From Actinomadura hallensis (GTDB lineage: Bacteria; Actinomycetota; Actinomycetes; Streptosporangiales; Streptosporangiaceae), in the NCBI RefSeq assembly GCF_006716765.1, contig NZ_VFPO01000001.1:6386001-6450000 (forward strand): a DNA stretch of 64,000 nt. Direction: 5' to 3'. The notes below the pieces were generated by a model. The model saw only the letters and a program-made list of their open reading frames with translations, was not told where the DNA came from and did not search any database. Every line of letters starts with the position of its first letter. Position 1 is the stretch's first letter. Positions 40,690 through 49,058 of the stretch are shown one piece after another. Made by a program: the position numbers and the translations under genes.

Positions 40690-41428
40690 TTGGCGGTCCG
40701 GCTCCGGGGGGGTAGAGCCGGGCCGCTTTCCCAAGAGAGACTCGGGGAGTTCGGCGTAAGCCGCACGCAAGTCAGCTCTATAGCAGAGGCAAACTCACTG
40801 ACTCCAGTCTAGGCAGATACAACATATGCTGCCCGACGCTCGAGAGTTCCGTCGAGGTGCAATCATGCCCACTAGGTGACGATTTTTCTCACCTGGTTGG
40901 GAGGATGCCCTCCAGACCGTACCCGCAAGACGCCGCCATCTTGACAGAGGGCCCCGTTCCGGAGCACACGGGGTGCAACGGCACGGGAGTCGGAGCGTAC
41001 AGGAGAACTAAAGATCTGTGCGCCCGCATCGCCGGAACCGATGACCAAATAGAAACGATCACGGTGAGTGATCGAATTCGCGACCCCGGGGCCGGTTACG
41101 GATAGTCCGGAATAGCGGGTTACATCCCGAGTTGACCCCACGGGACTCCGGCGTCCCGTCCGGCGCGGCGGCCGGCGGGCGGCCCGAGATTTACCAATGG
41201 AGGGCTTGTCATCAGCCATGATGAGGCGTAGACAGGTCTTACGGACCAAGTGTCCGAGCACGGCACCCGGGCACCCACGCGCGATCAGCCGCGGGAGGCG
41301 CGTCGAGACGGGCTTGACCCGGTCCGACGGATACATTTGCACGCTTGGTAACCCGGTGTGACGCGACTGGCGGCGGCGTCCTGCAGAGGGCGCCGTTCGC
41401 TTTGCGCCTTGACGCGCCCCCAGTGCCC

Positions 41429-42058
41429 CTAATCGCGGACGTCCAGCCCCAGGGCCCTCGCCAGGACGACCGCCTGGAACGGATCGATCACGGCACGGGC
41501 GAGTTCGGCGGTGAACGGGTCGATACCCGAGATGTCGCTTCCGCGTAGATCGCAGCCGGAAAAGTCGGCCCCGCGGAGCGACGAACCCGACAGGTCGACG
41601 CCGCGAAACGAGGCGCCGGCACACCTCGCTCCGGCGAGATCCGCCTCGCGCATGCGCACATCCTTGAACGCGGCCCGGGATAGGTCGGCCCCTTGGAGAC
41701 CGGTGAACGACCAGTCGCCGCCGTCGACCTTCAACAGGTCGTACGTACAGGAATCGAACTGGCTGCCGACGAGCTTGCATCCGCTGAACTCGGCGTCGAA
41801 GAAGCCGCACCTGACGAACGTGCAGTTCAGGAACGCGGCGTCCGTGTGGCTGGACGCGTTGAATCGCACGCCGCGGAACGTGCAATCGGTGAAGGCGGCG
41901 CCGACGCCACCGGCCTCCGTCATGTCGACGTCCACGAACAGGACGTTTGCGTGGTTCTCACTCGTCAGGTCACGCGAATCCCAGTTCGCTGACGAGATGG
42001 TGGTCTCGGTGGGCGCCGCCGGTCGTCCATGCACGGGTTCGGCCATGCGGCCCAGCAT
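41429..42058 (-). CDS. Pentapeptide-repeat protein
   Basis: 209 aa. From about residue 60 to 185 it consists of pentapeptide units A(D/N)LXX-like (ADLSRAAFKDVRMREADLAGARCAGASFRGVDLSGSS...), which form a right-handed quadrilateral beta helix. Such proteins can mimic DNA and protect gyrase, but many have unknown roles. Two starts are possible, 42058 and 42046; neither has a strong ribosome site. It follows the Fic-like gene by 13 bp on the same strand. Confidence 0.85.
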   Translation of the reverse strand: MLGRMAEPVHGRPAAPTETTISSANWDSRDLTSENHANVLFVDVDMTEAGGVGAAFTDCTFRGVRFNASSHTDAAFLNCTFVRCGFFDAEFSGCKLVGSQFDSCTYDLLKVDGGDWSFTGLQGADLSRAAFKDVRMREADLAGARCAGASFRGVDLSGSSLRGADFSGCDLRGSDISGIDPFTAELARAVIDPFQAVVLARALGLDVRD

Positions 42059-42071
42059 GGCTTACGGGACT

Positions 42072-42863
42072 TCAGCCGCGCATTAGCGCTTCGCAGATGG
42101 CCTGCGAGTCCCGCGCAGCAGCGGCCACTGCCGCGGCGCAATGCCCGATCCATTGGGCGACGCCCTCTGGAGTGCCCGACGCGTAGGCGCGGATGGCTTC
42201 GGCATAGTCGTCGGCGAGCTCCAGGTGCCCGACCTCAGGCGACACCAGGGACTTGGGGTCGAGGCCACGGGCGACGAAGGTGAGTCGCTGGCCGGCGCGG
42301 GCGATGATGCCGTCCCCCCAGCCGAACGGACGCAAGGTGAGCAGCTCGCCGTGCACGATGGCCCCGACCACGAGGGCAGGGGCCTTCGTGGGCTCTGTCA
42401 GCAGCCCGCTGAGCGCGTCCAGGCGTGCCGCAACCTCGGTTGGAGAAGGCGCCTCGCCGAGGCCCAGCGCGTCCTTGACGGGGTCGTCGGCTGAGCGCGG
42501 CCGTCCGAGGTGGGCGCTGTCCACGGCGTCGGCGGCCGCGAGGACGTGGAGCCGTGCAAGGGCCTGCCGCGGAGCCTTGCGCCATGTCTCGATCAGCGTC
42601 CCCAGCTCGGCGGAGACGCGCAGGGACCCCTGGACGGCGGGATCGGACGGGTTGTCGGCGGTGCGCAGCTCGTCCAGCGTGACCGAGGCGCCCTCCAGGA
42701 CGGCGGAGGCCCTGGCGCCGCGCAGGGCGGACTCCGTGGACACCTCTGCGCTGCGTCGCCGCAGGATGCGGTGGCCGAGCAGCCGGTCCACGGCGGAACG
42801 CGCGTCATCGACGGCGTCGGAGACGCCGGGCAGGTTCGCTACATCAGCAAGGGCATCGGTCAC
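42072..42863 (-). CDS. Fic-like fold protein with degenerate active site
   Basis: 263 aa. Residues about 50-60 contain SAVLEGA, matching the (S/T)xxxE(G/N) inhibitory helix of Fic AMP-transferases. The region where the Fic motif HPFxxGNGRxxR should be reads LRPFGWGDGIIARA: the catalytic His and the Gly-Asn-Gly-Arg are lost. The helical makeup and spacing agree with a Fic relative that no longer transfers AMP. Similar genes beside acs have been labelled oxidoreductases. The start is ATG at 42863. It probably forms an operon with the pentapeptide gene. Confidence 0.7.
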   Translation of the reverse strand: MTDALADVANLPGVSDAVDDARSAVDRLLGHRILRRRSAEVSTESALRGARASAVLEGASVTLDELRTADNPSDPAVQGSLRVSAELGTLIETWRKAPRQALARLHVLAAADAVDSAHLGRPRSADDPVKDALGLGEAPSPTEVAARLDALSGLLTEPTKAPALVVGAIVHGELLTLRPFGWGDGIIARAGQRLTFVARGLDPKSLVSPEVGHLELADDYAEAIRAYASGTPEGVAQWIGHCAAAVAAAARDSQAICEALMRG

Positions 42864-42948
42864 GGCCCGACTTTATGCGGTCCCCCGTCACGCTCATGCA
42901 AGGCCCCATGGCCAGGGAGCGATTCCGTACCTGGAGCCTGGGAATGGG

Positions 42949-42964
42949 TGTAGTGAGCGTCACA
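42949..42964. promoter_or_regulatory. Candidate Crp site upstream of acs
   Basis: TGTAGTGAGCGTCACA matches the actinobacterial/E. coli Crp pattern TGTGA-N6-TCACA at 8 of 10 fixed positions. It lies about 120 bp before the acs start. The crp gene is in the same window (53009). Confidence 0.45.
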
Positions 42965-43084
42965 CACAGCATCCGCCAGGTGCGCTCTTCACGGACATAC
43001 GGAAGCCACCCTTGTGGGGACCGGGACCTTCCTGGTGAAGTGGGGATTGCCGGGCGACCCCGCTTCACGAGCAAGGAGTGCGCG

Positions 43085-45052
43085 TTGAGCCAGAGCCAAG
43101 AGACACTGTCGAACCTTCTGCAGGAGACACGGCGCTTCGCCCCGCCCGCAGAGCTCGCCGCATCGGCCAACGTCAAGGCCGACGCCTACGAGCGGGCAGC
43201 GGAGGACAGTCTGGGCTTCTGGGCGGAGCAGGCGGAGAGGCTCACCTGGACGAAGCGCTGGGACAACGTCCTGGACTGGAGTAACCCACCGTTCGCCAAG
43301 TGGTTCGTGGGCGGCGAACTGAACGTCGCCTACAACTGCGTCGACCGTCACGTCGAGGCGGGCAACGGCGACAAGGTCGCCTACTACTGGGAAGGGGAGC
43401 CCGGCGACTCCCGCACCCTCACCTACGCCGACCTCCAGCGCGAGGTGAACAAGACCGCGAACGCGCTTCTGGAGCTGGGCGTCCGCAAGGGCGACCGGGT
43501 CGCGATCTACCTGCCGATGATCCCCGAGCTTCCGATCTCGATGCTCGCGTGCGCGCGGATCGGCGCGACCCACTCGGTCGTGTTCGGCGGGTTCTCCTCG
43601 TCGGCGCTCCGTACCCGCATCGAGGACGCCCAGGCCAAGCTCGTCATCACCGCTGACGGCGGGTTCCGGCGCGGCAAGCCGTCCGACCTGAAGGGGATCG
43701 TGGACGAGGCGGTCACGCAGACGCCCACGATCGAGCATGTCCTCGTGGTGCGCCGCACCGGCGAGCCGGTCACGGTGAACGACCACGACCTGTGGTGGCA
43801 CGACGTCGTGGACCGGCAGAGCGACCAGCACACGCCCGAGCCCATGGACGCGGAGCACCCGCTCTACATCCTGTACACGTCCGGCACGACGGGTAAGCCG
43901 AAGGGCATCCTGCACACCACGGGCGGATACCTCACCCAGTGCGCGTACACCCACTGGGCGGTGTTCGACCTCAAGCCGGAGACGGACATCTACTGGTGCT
44001 CGGCCGACATCGGCTGGGTCACTGGGCACTCCTACATCGTGTACGGGCCCCTCGCCAACGGATCGACGAACGTCATCTACGAGGGAACCCCTGACACGCC
44101 CAACAGGGGCCGCTGGTGGGACATCATCCAGAAGTACAAGGTGACCATCTTCTACACCGCGCCCACAGCGATCCGCACGTTCATGCGGTGGGGAGAGGAC
44201 ATCCCGGCCCAGTACGACCTGTCGTCGCTCCGCGTGCTGGGGTCGGTCGGTGAGCCGATCAACCCCGAGGCGTACATCTGGTACCGCAAGCACATCGGCC
44301 ACGACCGGACCCCGGTGGTGGACACGTGGTGGCAGACCGAGACCGGCGCCATCATGATCAGCCCGCTGCCGGGCGTGACCGAGGCCAAGCCGGGCGCGGC
44401 GATGCGGTCGCTGCCGGGCATCGCCGCCGACGTGGTGGACGACCAGGGCAAGCCGGTGCCGGCGGGCGGCGGCGGGTTCCTGGTGCTCAAGGAGCCGTGG
44501 CCGGCGATGCTCCGGACGATCTGGGGCGACGACGAGCGCTACGTCAAGACGTACTGGTCGCGCTTCGAGGGCCTGTACTTCGCCGGTGACGGAGCGAAGA
44601 AGGACGAGGACGGCGACCTGTGGCTGCTCGGCCGCGTCGACGACGTCATGCTCGTCTCGGGCCACAACATCTCCACCACGGAGGTGGAGTCGGCCCTGGT
44701 CGCGCACGACAAGGTCGCCGAGGCGGCCGTGGTCGGCGCGACCGACCCGGTCACCGGGCAGGCGATCGTCGCGTTCGTCATCCCGCGCGGGGACGCCGAC
44801 GGGGACGTGGAGGGCGAGGAGTTCCTGAAGGAGCTGCGCGACCACGTCGCCAAGACGCTCGGCCCGATCGCCAAGCCCCGCCAGATCATGATCGTTCCGG
44901 AGCTGCCGAAGACCCGCTCCGGCAAGATCATGCGGCGGCTGCTGCGGGACGTCGCGGAGAACCGCAGCATCGGCGACGTCACGACGCTCGCGGACAGCAC
45001 GGTCATGGACCTGATCGCGCAGAAGCTGCCCAGCGCCAAGTCGGACGACTGA
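43085..45052 (+). CDS. acs: Acetyl-CoA synthetase
   Basis: Activates acetate to acetyl-CoA through acetyl-AMP; 655 aa, the usual Acs length. Core motifs are YTSGTTGKPKG (A3), VDTWWQTETG (A5), YFAGDGA and GRVDDVMLVSGHNIST, and the C-terminal Lys in RSGKIMRR that is the acetylation site in Acs. TTG at 43085 preceded by AGGAG is the start; the frame is open earlier but without ribosome site. It is divergent to the Fic-like gene. The place equals Rv3667/SCO3563. Confidence 0.95.
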   Translation: MSQSQETLSNLLQETRRFAPPAELAASANVKADAYERAAEDSLGFWAEQAERLTWTKRWDNVLDWSNPPFAKWFVGGELNVAYNCVDRHVEAGNGDKVAYYWEGEPGDSRTLTYADLQREVNKTANALLELGVRKGDRVAIYLPMIPELPISMLACARIGATHSVVFGGFSSSALRTRIEDAQAKLVITADGGFRRGKPSDLKGIVDEAVTQTPTIEHVLVVRRTGEPVTVNDHDLWWHDVVDRQSDQHTPEPMDAEHPLYILYTSGTTGKPKGILHTTGGYLTQCAYTHWAVFDLKPETDIYWCSADIGWVTGHSYIVYGPLANGSTNVIYEGTPDTPNRGRWWDIIQKYKVTIFYTAPTAIRTFMRWGEDIPAQYDLSSLRVLGSVGEPINPEAYIWYRKHIGHDRTPVVDTWWQTETGAIMISPLPGVTEAKPGAAMRSLPGIAADVVDDQGKPVPAGGGGFLVLKEPWPAMLRTIWGDDERYVKTYWSRFEGLYFAGDGAKKDEDGDLWLLGRVDDVMLVSGHNISTTEVESALVAHDKVAEAAVVGATDPVTGQAIVAFVIPRGDADGDVEGEEFLKELRDHVAKTLGPIAKPRQIMIVPELPKTRSGKIMRRLLRDVAENRSIGDVTTLADSTVMDLIAQKLPSAKSDD

Positions 45053-45071
45053 TCAATCGGACGACTGATCA
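45041..45071 (+). repeat. 16-bp tandem duplication spanning the acs stop codon
   Basis: TCGGACGACTGATCA occurs at 45041-45055 and 45057-45071, separated by one base. The first copy contains the acs TGA. Confidence 0.8.
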
Positions 45072-45102
45072 CGGCTCGTCCGTGAGCTGACCGAGCGGGA
45101 CG

Positions 45103-45139
45103 CGGCCCGCGCCCGGTGCACCGACCCGGGCGCGGGCCG
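45103..45139 (+). terminator. acs terminator
   Basis: A perfect 14-bp stem, CGGCCCGCGCCCGG (45103-45116) with CCGGGCGCGGGCCG (45126-45139), 9-base loop, 50 bp past the acs stop. Confidence 0.8.
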
Positions 45140-45158
45140 CCGTCGTGTCCGGGCGGCC

Positions 45159-45251
45159 GGGACGGCGCGTTCCCCGTCCCCGGGACGGCGCATTCCCGGT
45201 GCCCGGACGGCGCGTTCCGTGGTGCCCGGACGGCGCGTTCCGGGTGCCCGG
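45159..45251 (+). repeat. Four-copy 22-23-bp tandem repeat upstream of the nhaA remnant
   Basis: GACGGCGCGTTCC-type units start at 45161, 45184, 45206 and 45229, each ending GTGCCCG or GTCCCCG. They occupy the space where an nhaA body would be expected. Confidence 0.75.
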
Positions 45252-45376
45252 GGGCCTCGGTGTCGCCGTGCGCGGCGGTGCTCGGTAGGTTCGTGGGGGC
45301 CTTCGATCAGGGCGCCGGGCGGCCGGACGGCCCGGCCTCGTCCCCTCGGCGCGGTCCGGGTCGCCCTAGGGGCGCG

Positions 45377-45574
45377 CCGCAGGAGATCGCGAAGGTCGCG
45401 TTCCGCGGCGGGGTGGGTTTCACCATTTCGCTGCTGATCGGCGGTTTGGCCTATACCGACCCGTCACAATTCGAGAGAGTGACGACTGCGGTCCTGATCG
45501 CGAGCGTTCTCGCCGTCGGCGGCCGCGGCCGTCGTCTTCCGGAGAATGGGCGCGTTCCGCGCGCCCGGGGCTAA
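45377..45574 (+). pseudogene. NhaA Na+/H+ antiporter C-terminal remnant
   Basis: The frame reads EIAKVAFRGGVGFTISLLIGGLAYTDPSQ, then ERVTTAVLIASVLA, which matches the last two membrane helices of NhaA. After ASVLA the reading moves out of frame; the alternative frame continues AAAAVVFRRMG, the usual type of NhaA end, so a frameshift separates them. The first 300 residues are missing and replaced by tandem repeats. NhaA genes stand near acs in Streptomyces, as I recall. No functional transporter can result. Confidence 0.65.
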
Positions 45575-45587
45575 GGAGAAAAGCGAT

Positions 45588-46019
45588 ATGTCGGAGGCTC
45601 TACCGGGCGAGCACATCGAGGACAAGTCGGTCGGCGCCCTCGTCGCGATGGCGTCGAAGAACATCTCCAACCTGATCCGGGCGGAGATGGATCTGGCCAA
45701 GATGGAGCTCAAGGCCGACGCCAAGAAGGCCGCGATCAGCAGCGTGATGTTCACGATCGCCGCGGTCATGGGCGGGCTCGTTGTGATCATGCTGTCCATT
45801 GCGCTCGCGTACGGCATGGTGGCGCTCGGCCTCCCGCACTGGCTCGCGTTCCTCCTCGTCGCGGTCCTGTACGCGTTGCTCGCCGTGCTCCTGATGTACA
45901 TCGCCAAGCGGCTGATCCAGAGGATCGAGGGGGCGAAGCGGACCCGCAGGACCCTGAAGGACGACATCGCGACCCTGCGCCGCCGCGGCGACTCCGACGC
46001 GCCCGAGCTGACGGCCTGA
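45588..46019 (+). CDS. Phage-holin-family (DUF1469-like) membrane protein
   Basis: 143 aa with a charged helical N-terminus (SVGALVAMASKNISNLIRAEMDLAKMELKADAKKA), two membrane helices (AISSVMFTIAAVMGGLVVIMLSIALAYGMVALGL; WLAFLLVAVLYALLAVLLMYI) and a basic C-terminus. It is a Holin_3_6 type, despite the name a bacterial envelope protein. AAGGAG lies 9 bases before the ATG. It occupies the place of Rv3669 and is followed by the epoxide hydrolase 9 bp on, so they are co-transcribed. Confidence 0.85.
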   Translation: MSEALPGEHIEDKSVGALVAMASKNISNLIRAEMDLAKMELKADAKKAAISSVMFTIAAVMGGLVVIMLSIALAYGMVALGLPHWLAFLLVAVLYALLAVLLMYIAKRLIQRIEGAKRTRRTLKDDIATLRRRGDSDAPELTA

Positions 46020-46028
46020 CAGGACGCC

Positions 46029-46952
46029 ATGGCCGGAAAGGACACGTCGCTGATCGAGGTCGACGGACCCTGGACCCACCGGCAGGTCAGCGCCGGCGGG
46101 ACGCGGTTCCACGTCGCCGAGGCAGGTGAGGGGCCGCTCGTCCTGCTGCTGCACGGCTTCCCCGAGTTCTGGTGGTCGTGGCACAACCAGCTCGTGTCGC
46201 TGCCCGCGGCGGGCTATCGCGCGGCCGCGGTCGACCTGCGCGGCTACGGCGGCAGCGACAAGCCGCCGCGCGGCTACGACCTGGTCACGCTGGCCGGGGA
46301 CGCCGCCGGGCTCATCCGCGCCTTGGGCGAGGCCAACGCGGTCGTCGTCGGCCATGACTGGGGCGGGCTGCTGGCCTGGACGATGGGCGTGTACCACCCG
46401 AAGGTCCTCCAGCGCCTCGCCATCGTGAGCGCGCCGCACCCGTTGCGCCTGCGCCAGTCCATCGCGACCGATCCCCGCGGCCAGGGATGGGCGACGCGTC
46501 ACACGTTCGCCTTCCAGTTGCCGCTGTGGCCTGAACGGCGCCTGGTCCGCGATAACGCCGCGCTTGTGGGGAGGCTCCTGCACGACTGGTCCGGCCCAGG
46601 CTGGCCGGACGAACGCACAGAACAGCTCGTGAGGAAGGCCGTACAGATCCCTGGGGCCGCGCACAGCGCGCTGGAGTACCACCGCTGGCTCATACGGTCG
46701 CTCGTCCGCCCGGACGGGATCCGCTACGCGAACCGTATGCGCGCCCCCATCCAGGTGCCCACACTCCAACTGCACGGTGCCCTCGACCCGTGCACCCTCC
46801 CAGGGAGCGCCCAGGGCTCCGGCCGCTACGTGTCCGCCCCGTACCGCTGGAAGCTCATCGACGGGGCGGGACACTTCCCGCACCAGGAACGTCCTGAGGT
46901 GTTCGACGCGCAGCTCCTCGGCTGGCTCGCCGACCCCGAGCCCGACCACTGA
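46029..46952 (+). CDS. Alpha/beta-hydrolase, epoxide hydrolase type
   Basis: 307 aa. Oxyanion motif LLHGFPEFWWSW, the nucleophile Asp in VGHDWGGLLAW (Asp rather than Ser, the mark of epoxide hydrolases), an acid in HGALDPCTLP and the base His in IDGAGHFPHQE. A cap domain with Trp and a ring-opening Tyr (EYHRW) lies between. It fits the place of EphE (Rv3670) in mycobacteria. It probably detoxifies or processes epoxides; the true substrate is unknown. Confidence 0.9.
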   Translation: MAGKDTSLIEVDGPWTHRQVSAGGTRFHVAEAGEGPLVLLLHGFPEFWWSWHNQLVSLPAAGYRAAAVDLRGYGGSDKPPRGYDLVTLAGDAAGLIRALGEANAVVVGHDWGGLLAWTMGVYHPKVLQRLAIVSAPHPLRLRQSIATDPRGQGWATRHTFAFQLPLWPERRLVRDNAALVGRLLHDWSGPGWPDERTEQLVRKAVQIPGAAHSALEYHRWLIRSLVRPDGIRYANRMRAPIQVPTLQLHGALDPCTLPGSAQGSGRYVSAPYRWKLIDGAGHFPHQERPEVFDAQLLGWLADPEPDH

Positions 46953-46979
46953 CCCTGCCCCCCGGCCGGCCGCCGAGGG

Positions 46980-47095
46980 CCGACCGCCGCCCCGATCCGA
47001 CCGCCGCCCCGATCCGACCGCCGCCCCGATCCGACCGCCGCCCCGATCCGAGCGCCAACGCGATCCGAGCGCCGCCGCGATCCCGAGCGCCGCCG
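46980..47095 (+). repeat. Six-copy 17-bp tandem repeat
   Basis: GATCCGACCGCCGCCCC-type units begin at 46994, 47011, 47028, 47045, 47062 and 47079; the last two have drifted. It lies in the gap between the epoxide hydrolase and DUF309 genes. Confidence 0.85.
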
Positions 47096-47183
47096 CCCAA
47101 GACCGCCCTCTGCGGACGCGAGGGCGGGCGTGGAGCTCCGAGCCGCTCCGCTCCCGGGAAGCGTGCGGCGTACCGTGGAGGGC

Positions 47184-47663
47184 ATGCGGGATCGGGACAC
47201 GTCTGGACGCCCACGCAACGCACGCCCACGCGACGCCTACGGGCGCCCACTGCCGCACGGCGCGTCCGGCATACCGACGATGCCCGAAGACCTCGACCTG
47301 CCGCCGAAAGAGGCTCTGGCGGAGGCACAGCGCCTCCTGGACGCCGATCGCCCGTTCCATGCGCACGAGGTCCTGGAGGCGGTCTGGAAGGCGTCTCCTG
47401 AGCCCGAACGGGAGCTGTGGAGGGCCCTCGCACAGGTCGCCGTGGGGATCACCCACATGCGGAGAGGAAACGCGCGCGGAGCCAAGGCACTGCTCAGCCG
47501 AGCGGCCGAACGCCTCGTCCCCTACGAGGCCGCCCCTCCGCATGACATCGACGTCCAGGGAATCATCGAACGCTCACGGGAACTGGCCGACCGCCCGGAG
47601 AACGGCCCCGTCTCCATACGCCTCAGCGCGGCCTCACCCGACCCCGACACAGCCGCCCAGTAG
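47184..47663 (+). CDS. DUF309 domain protein
   Basis: 159 aa. A basic disordered leader (MRDRDTSGRPRNARPRDAYG) precedes the DUF309 core: ALAEAQRLLDADRPFHAHEVLEAVWKASPEPERELWRALAQVAVGITHMRRGNARGAKALL. The HEVLE...W motif is the family mark. These proteins are helical and of unknown function, often placed in stress or nucleotide contexts. GGAGG precedes the ATG at 47184. It is convergent with the MarP-like gene, 6 bp apart, and looks like an insertion relative to the mycobacterial order. Confidence 0.8.
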   Translation: MRDRDTSGRPRNARPRDAYGRPLPHGASGIPTMPEDLDLPPKEALAEAQRLLDADRPFHAHEVLEAVWKASPEPERELWRALAQVAVGITHMRRGNARGAKALLSRAAERLVPYEAAPPHDIDVQGIIERSRELADRPENGPVSIRLSAASPDPDTAAQ

Positions 47664-47669
47664 CAGCGG

Positions 47670-48866
47670 TCAGTCAGAGCACCTCTGCGTCGACACCGGC
47701 CTGGTGGCGTTCCGCCCAGCGCGCACGTCCGGGGCCACCTCGGCCGCGGTGAGGGCGTAGCCGGTGGCCGGGCTGTCCAGCGCCGCCGCGAAGATGACGC
47801 CGTACACCCGGCCGTCCGTGGTCAGCAGCGGCCCACCGGAGTTCCCGGGTTCGACCTTGCCGCGGATGGCGTAGATCTCACGGCTGACCTGGCCGGTGTG
47901 GTAGATGTCCGGGCCGCGCGCGGTCTGCCGGGCACGGATCCGGGCGGCGCCCGCGGTGAACGGCTGGTTCTTCGGGAAGCCCGCGATGATCGCGTCGTCG
48001 CGGACGCGGGCCTCGGGGGCGAACTCCAGCGCGGGCGCCCGCAGCCCCGGCACGTACAGGACGGCGATGTCGCGCTTGGGGTCGTACAGCACGACCCGGC
48101 CGCGGCCCGTCTCGCCGTTGACGGTCGCGACGCTGGACGGCCCGCGCGCGCCGGCGACGACGTGCGCGTTGGTCATGATGTGCTCCGGCGCGAACACGAA
48201 CCCCGTGCCCTCGATCCGGCGCTGGCACTGGGGCGCCGTGCTGACGATCTTCACGATGCTGGCCCGGGCGGTCTTGAGCGCCCGGTTGTTCAGCACCGAC
48301 TCGTCCGGCGGCGGCACCTGCACCACCGACTCGCCGCCGAGGCCGTTGAAGACCTGCGGGAACTCGCTGCTCTTCACGAACCCCTGGAACGAGGTGAACC
48401 ACGTCTGCGCCGGCTCCGGCATCACGTCGTCCACCGTGCGGATGATCGCGGAGTTCTTCACCTGCGTCCGGACGGGCTTGAACTCGGAGTTGGCGACCAG
48501 GGTCCCGAAGAACCACGCGACGACCAGCAGCGACAGCGCGCTGACGAAGGTGCCGCCGACGGCGTCGGCGGTGCGGGCGTTCAGGCCGGTGACGCGGTTG
48601 CGCAGCACGGCGCCGAGGGAGGACGCGGCCAGCTGGCCGAAGGTGGCGGCCAGGAACGCGACCACGATGGCGAGGAGCGCCTGCTGCGCGGCGCCGTCCA
48701 CCGCGGCCTCGGCGATGGGGGGCGCGATCAGCACCCCGGCGACGCCGCCGCCGACGAAGCCGACGAAGCTCAGCAGGCTCACGATGAAGCCCTGCCGGTA
48801 GCCCGAGACTCCGAACAGCACGACGAGCACGAGCAGGATCAGATCGAGAACGTGGTCGTGCAGCAC
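47670..48866 (-). CDS. marP: MarP-like membrane serine protease with CvpA domain
   Basis: 398 aa. Four N-terminal membrane helices form a CvpA-like domain (LDLILLVLVVLFGVSGYRQGFIVSLLSFVGFVGGGVAGVL...). The periplasmic protease has the chymotrypsin triad: His in IMTNAHVVAG, Asp in PKRDIAVLYV and Ser in VEPGNSGGPLL. Two Cys (PQCQRR and TQRCSD) may form the redox-sensitive disulphide known from Rv3671c. M. tuberculosis MarP supports acid and oxidant resistance. The GTG at 48866 is the start, with a weak ribosome site. Confidence 0.9.
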   Translation of the reverse strand: MLHDHVLDLILLVLVVLFGVSGYRQGFIVSLLSFVGFVGGGVAGVLIAPPIAEAAVDGAAQQALLAIVVAFLAATFGQLAASSLGAVLRNRVTGLNARTADAVGGTFVSALSLLVVAWFFGTLVANSEFKPVRTQVKNSAIIRTVDDVMPEPAQTWFTSFQGFVKSSEFPQVFNGLGGESVVQVPPPDESVLNNRALKTARASIVKIVSTAPQCQRRIEGTGFVFAPEHIMTNAHVVAGARGPSSVATVNGETGRGRVVLYDPKRDIAVLYVPGLRAPALEFAPEARVRDDAIIAGFPKNQPFTAGAARIRARQTARGPDIYHTGQVSREIYAIRGKVEPGNSGGPLLTTDGRVYGVIFAAALDSPATGYALTAAEVAPDVRAGRNATRPVSTQRCSD

Positions 48867-49058
48867 CGCTTCACCGTATAGTGCCGCGCGCTTCGAGGGC
48901 GTCCCCTCGATGGACCAGATTGGGGCGCGCTGGGTAGCCGCCGGGGATGACTCCGGGTCGCCGTCGTCGCCGTCCGGGCGGAGGGAACGCGAGTGACCTG
49001 CGGTTCGTCGCGCGGGGACGGCGGCGGGCCGTGCGCCGTCCCCGGAGCGGTGACATTG

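Larger units (their letters stand above)
40482..41428. other. Gene-free gap upstream of ssd with structured DNA
   Basis: Holds a DnaA-box-like TGTGGATAA (40555-40563) and two perfect hairpins (40604-40638 and 40654-40689) on the ssd side. The middle (40740-41340) is less GC-rich and promoter-like (TTGACA at 40943, CTATAG near 40778). Open frames are short with no ribosome site. I see no RNA gene I can name. Confidence 0.5.

Noticed and set aside
40857..41105. 82-aa plus-strand frame in the ssd upstream gap
   Set aside because: No ribosome site, no family, codon use unlike real genes here.
40482..41428. Structured RNA gene (riboswitch, 6S, tmRNA or RNase P)
   Set aside because: No conserved core of these RNAs recognisable; only simple hairpins seen.
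42949..42964. Strong two-sided Crp palindrome at acs
   Set aside because: Only one half-site (TCACA) is perfect, so it is kept as a moderate candidate, not a definite site.
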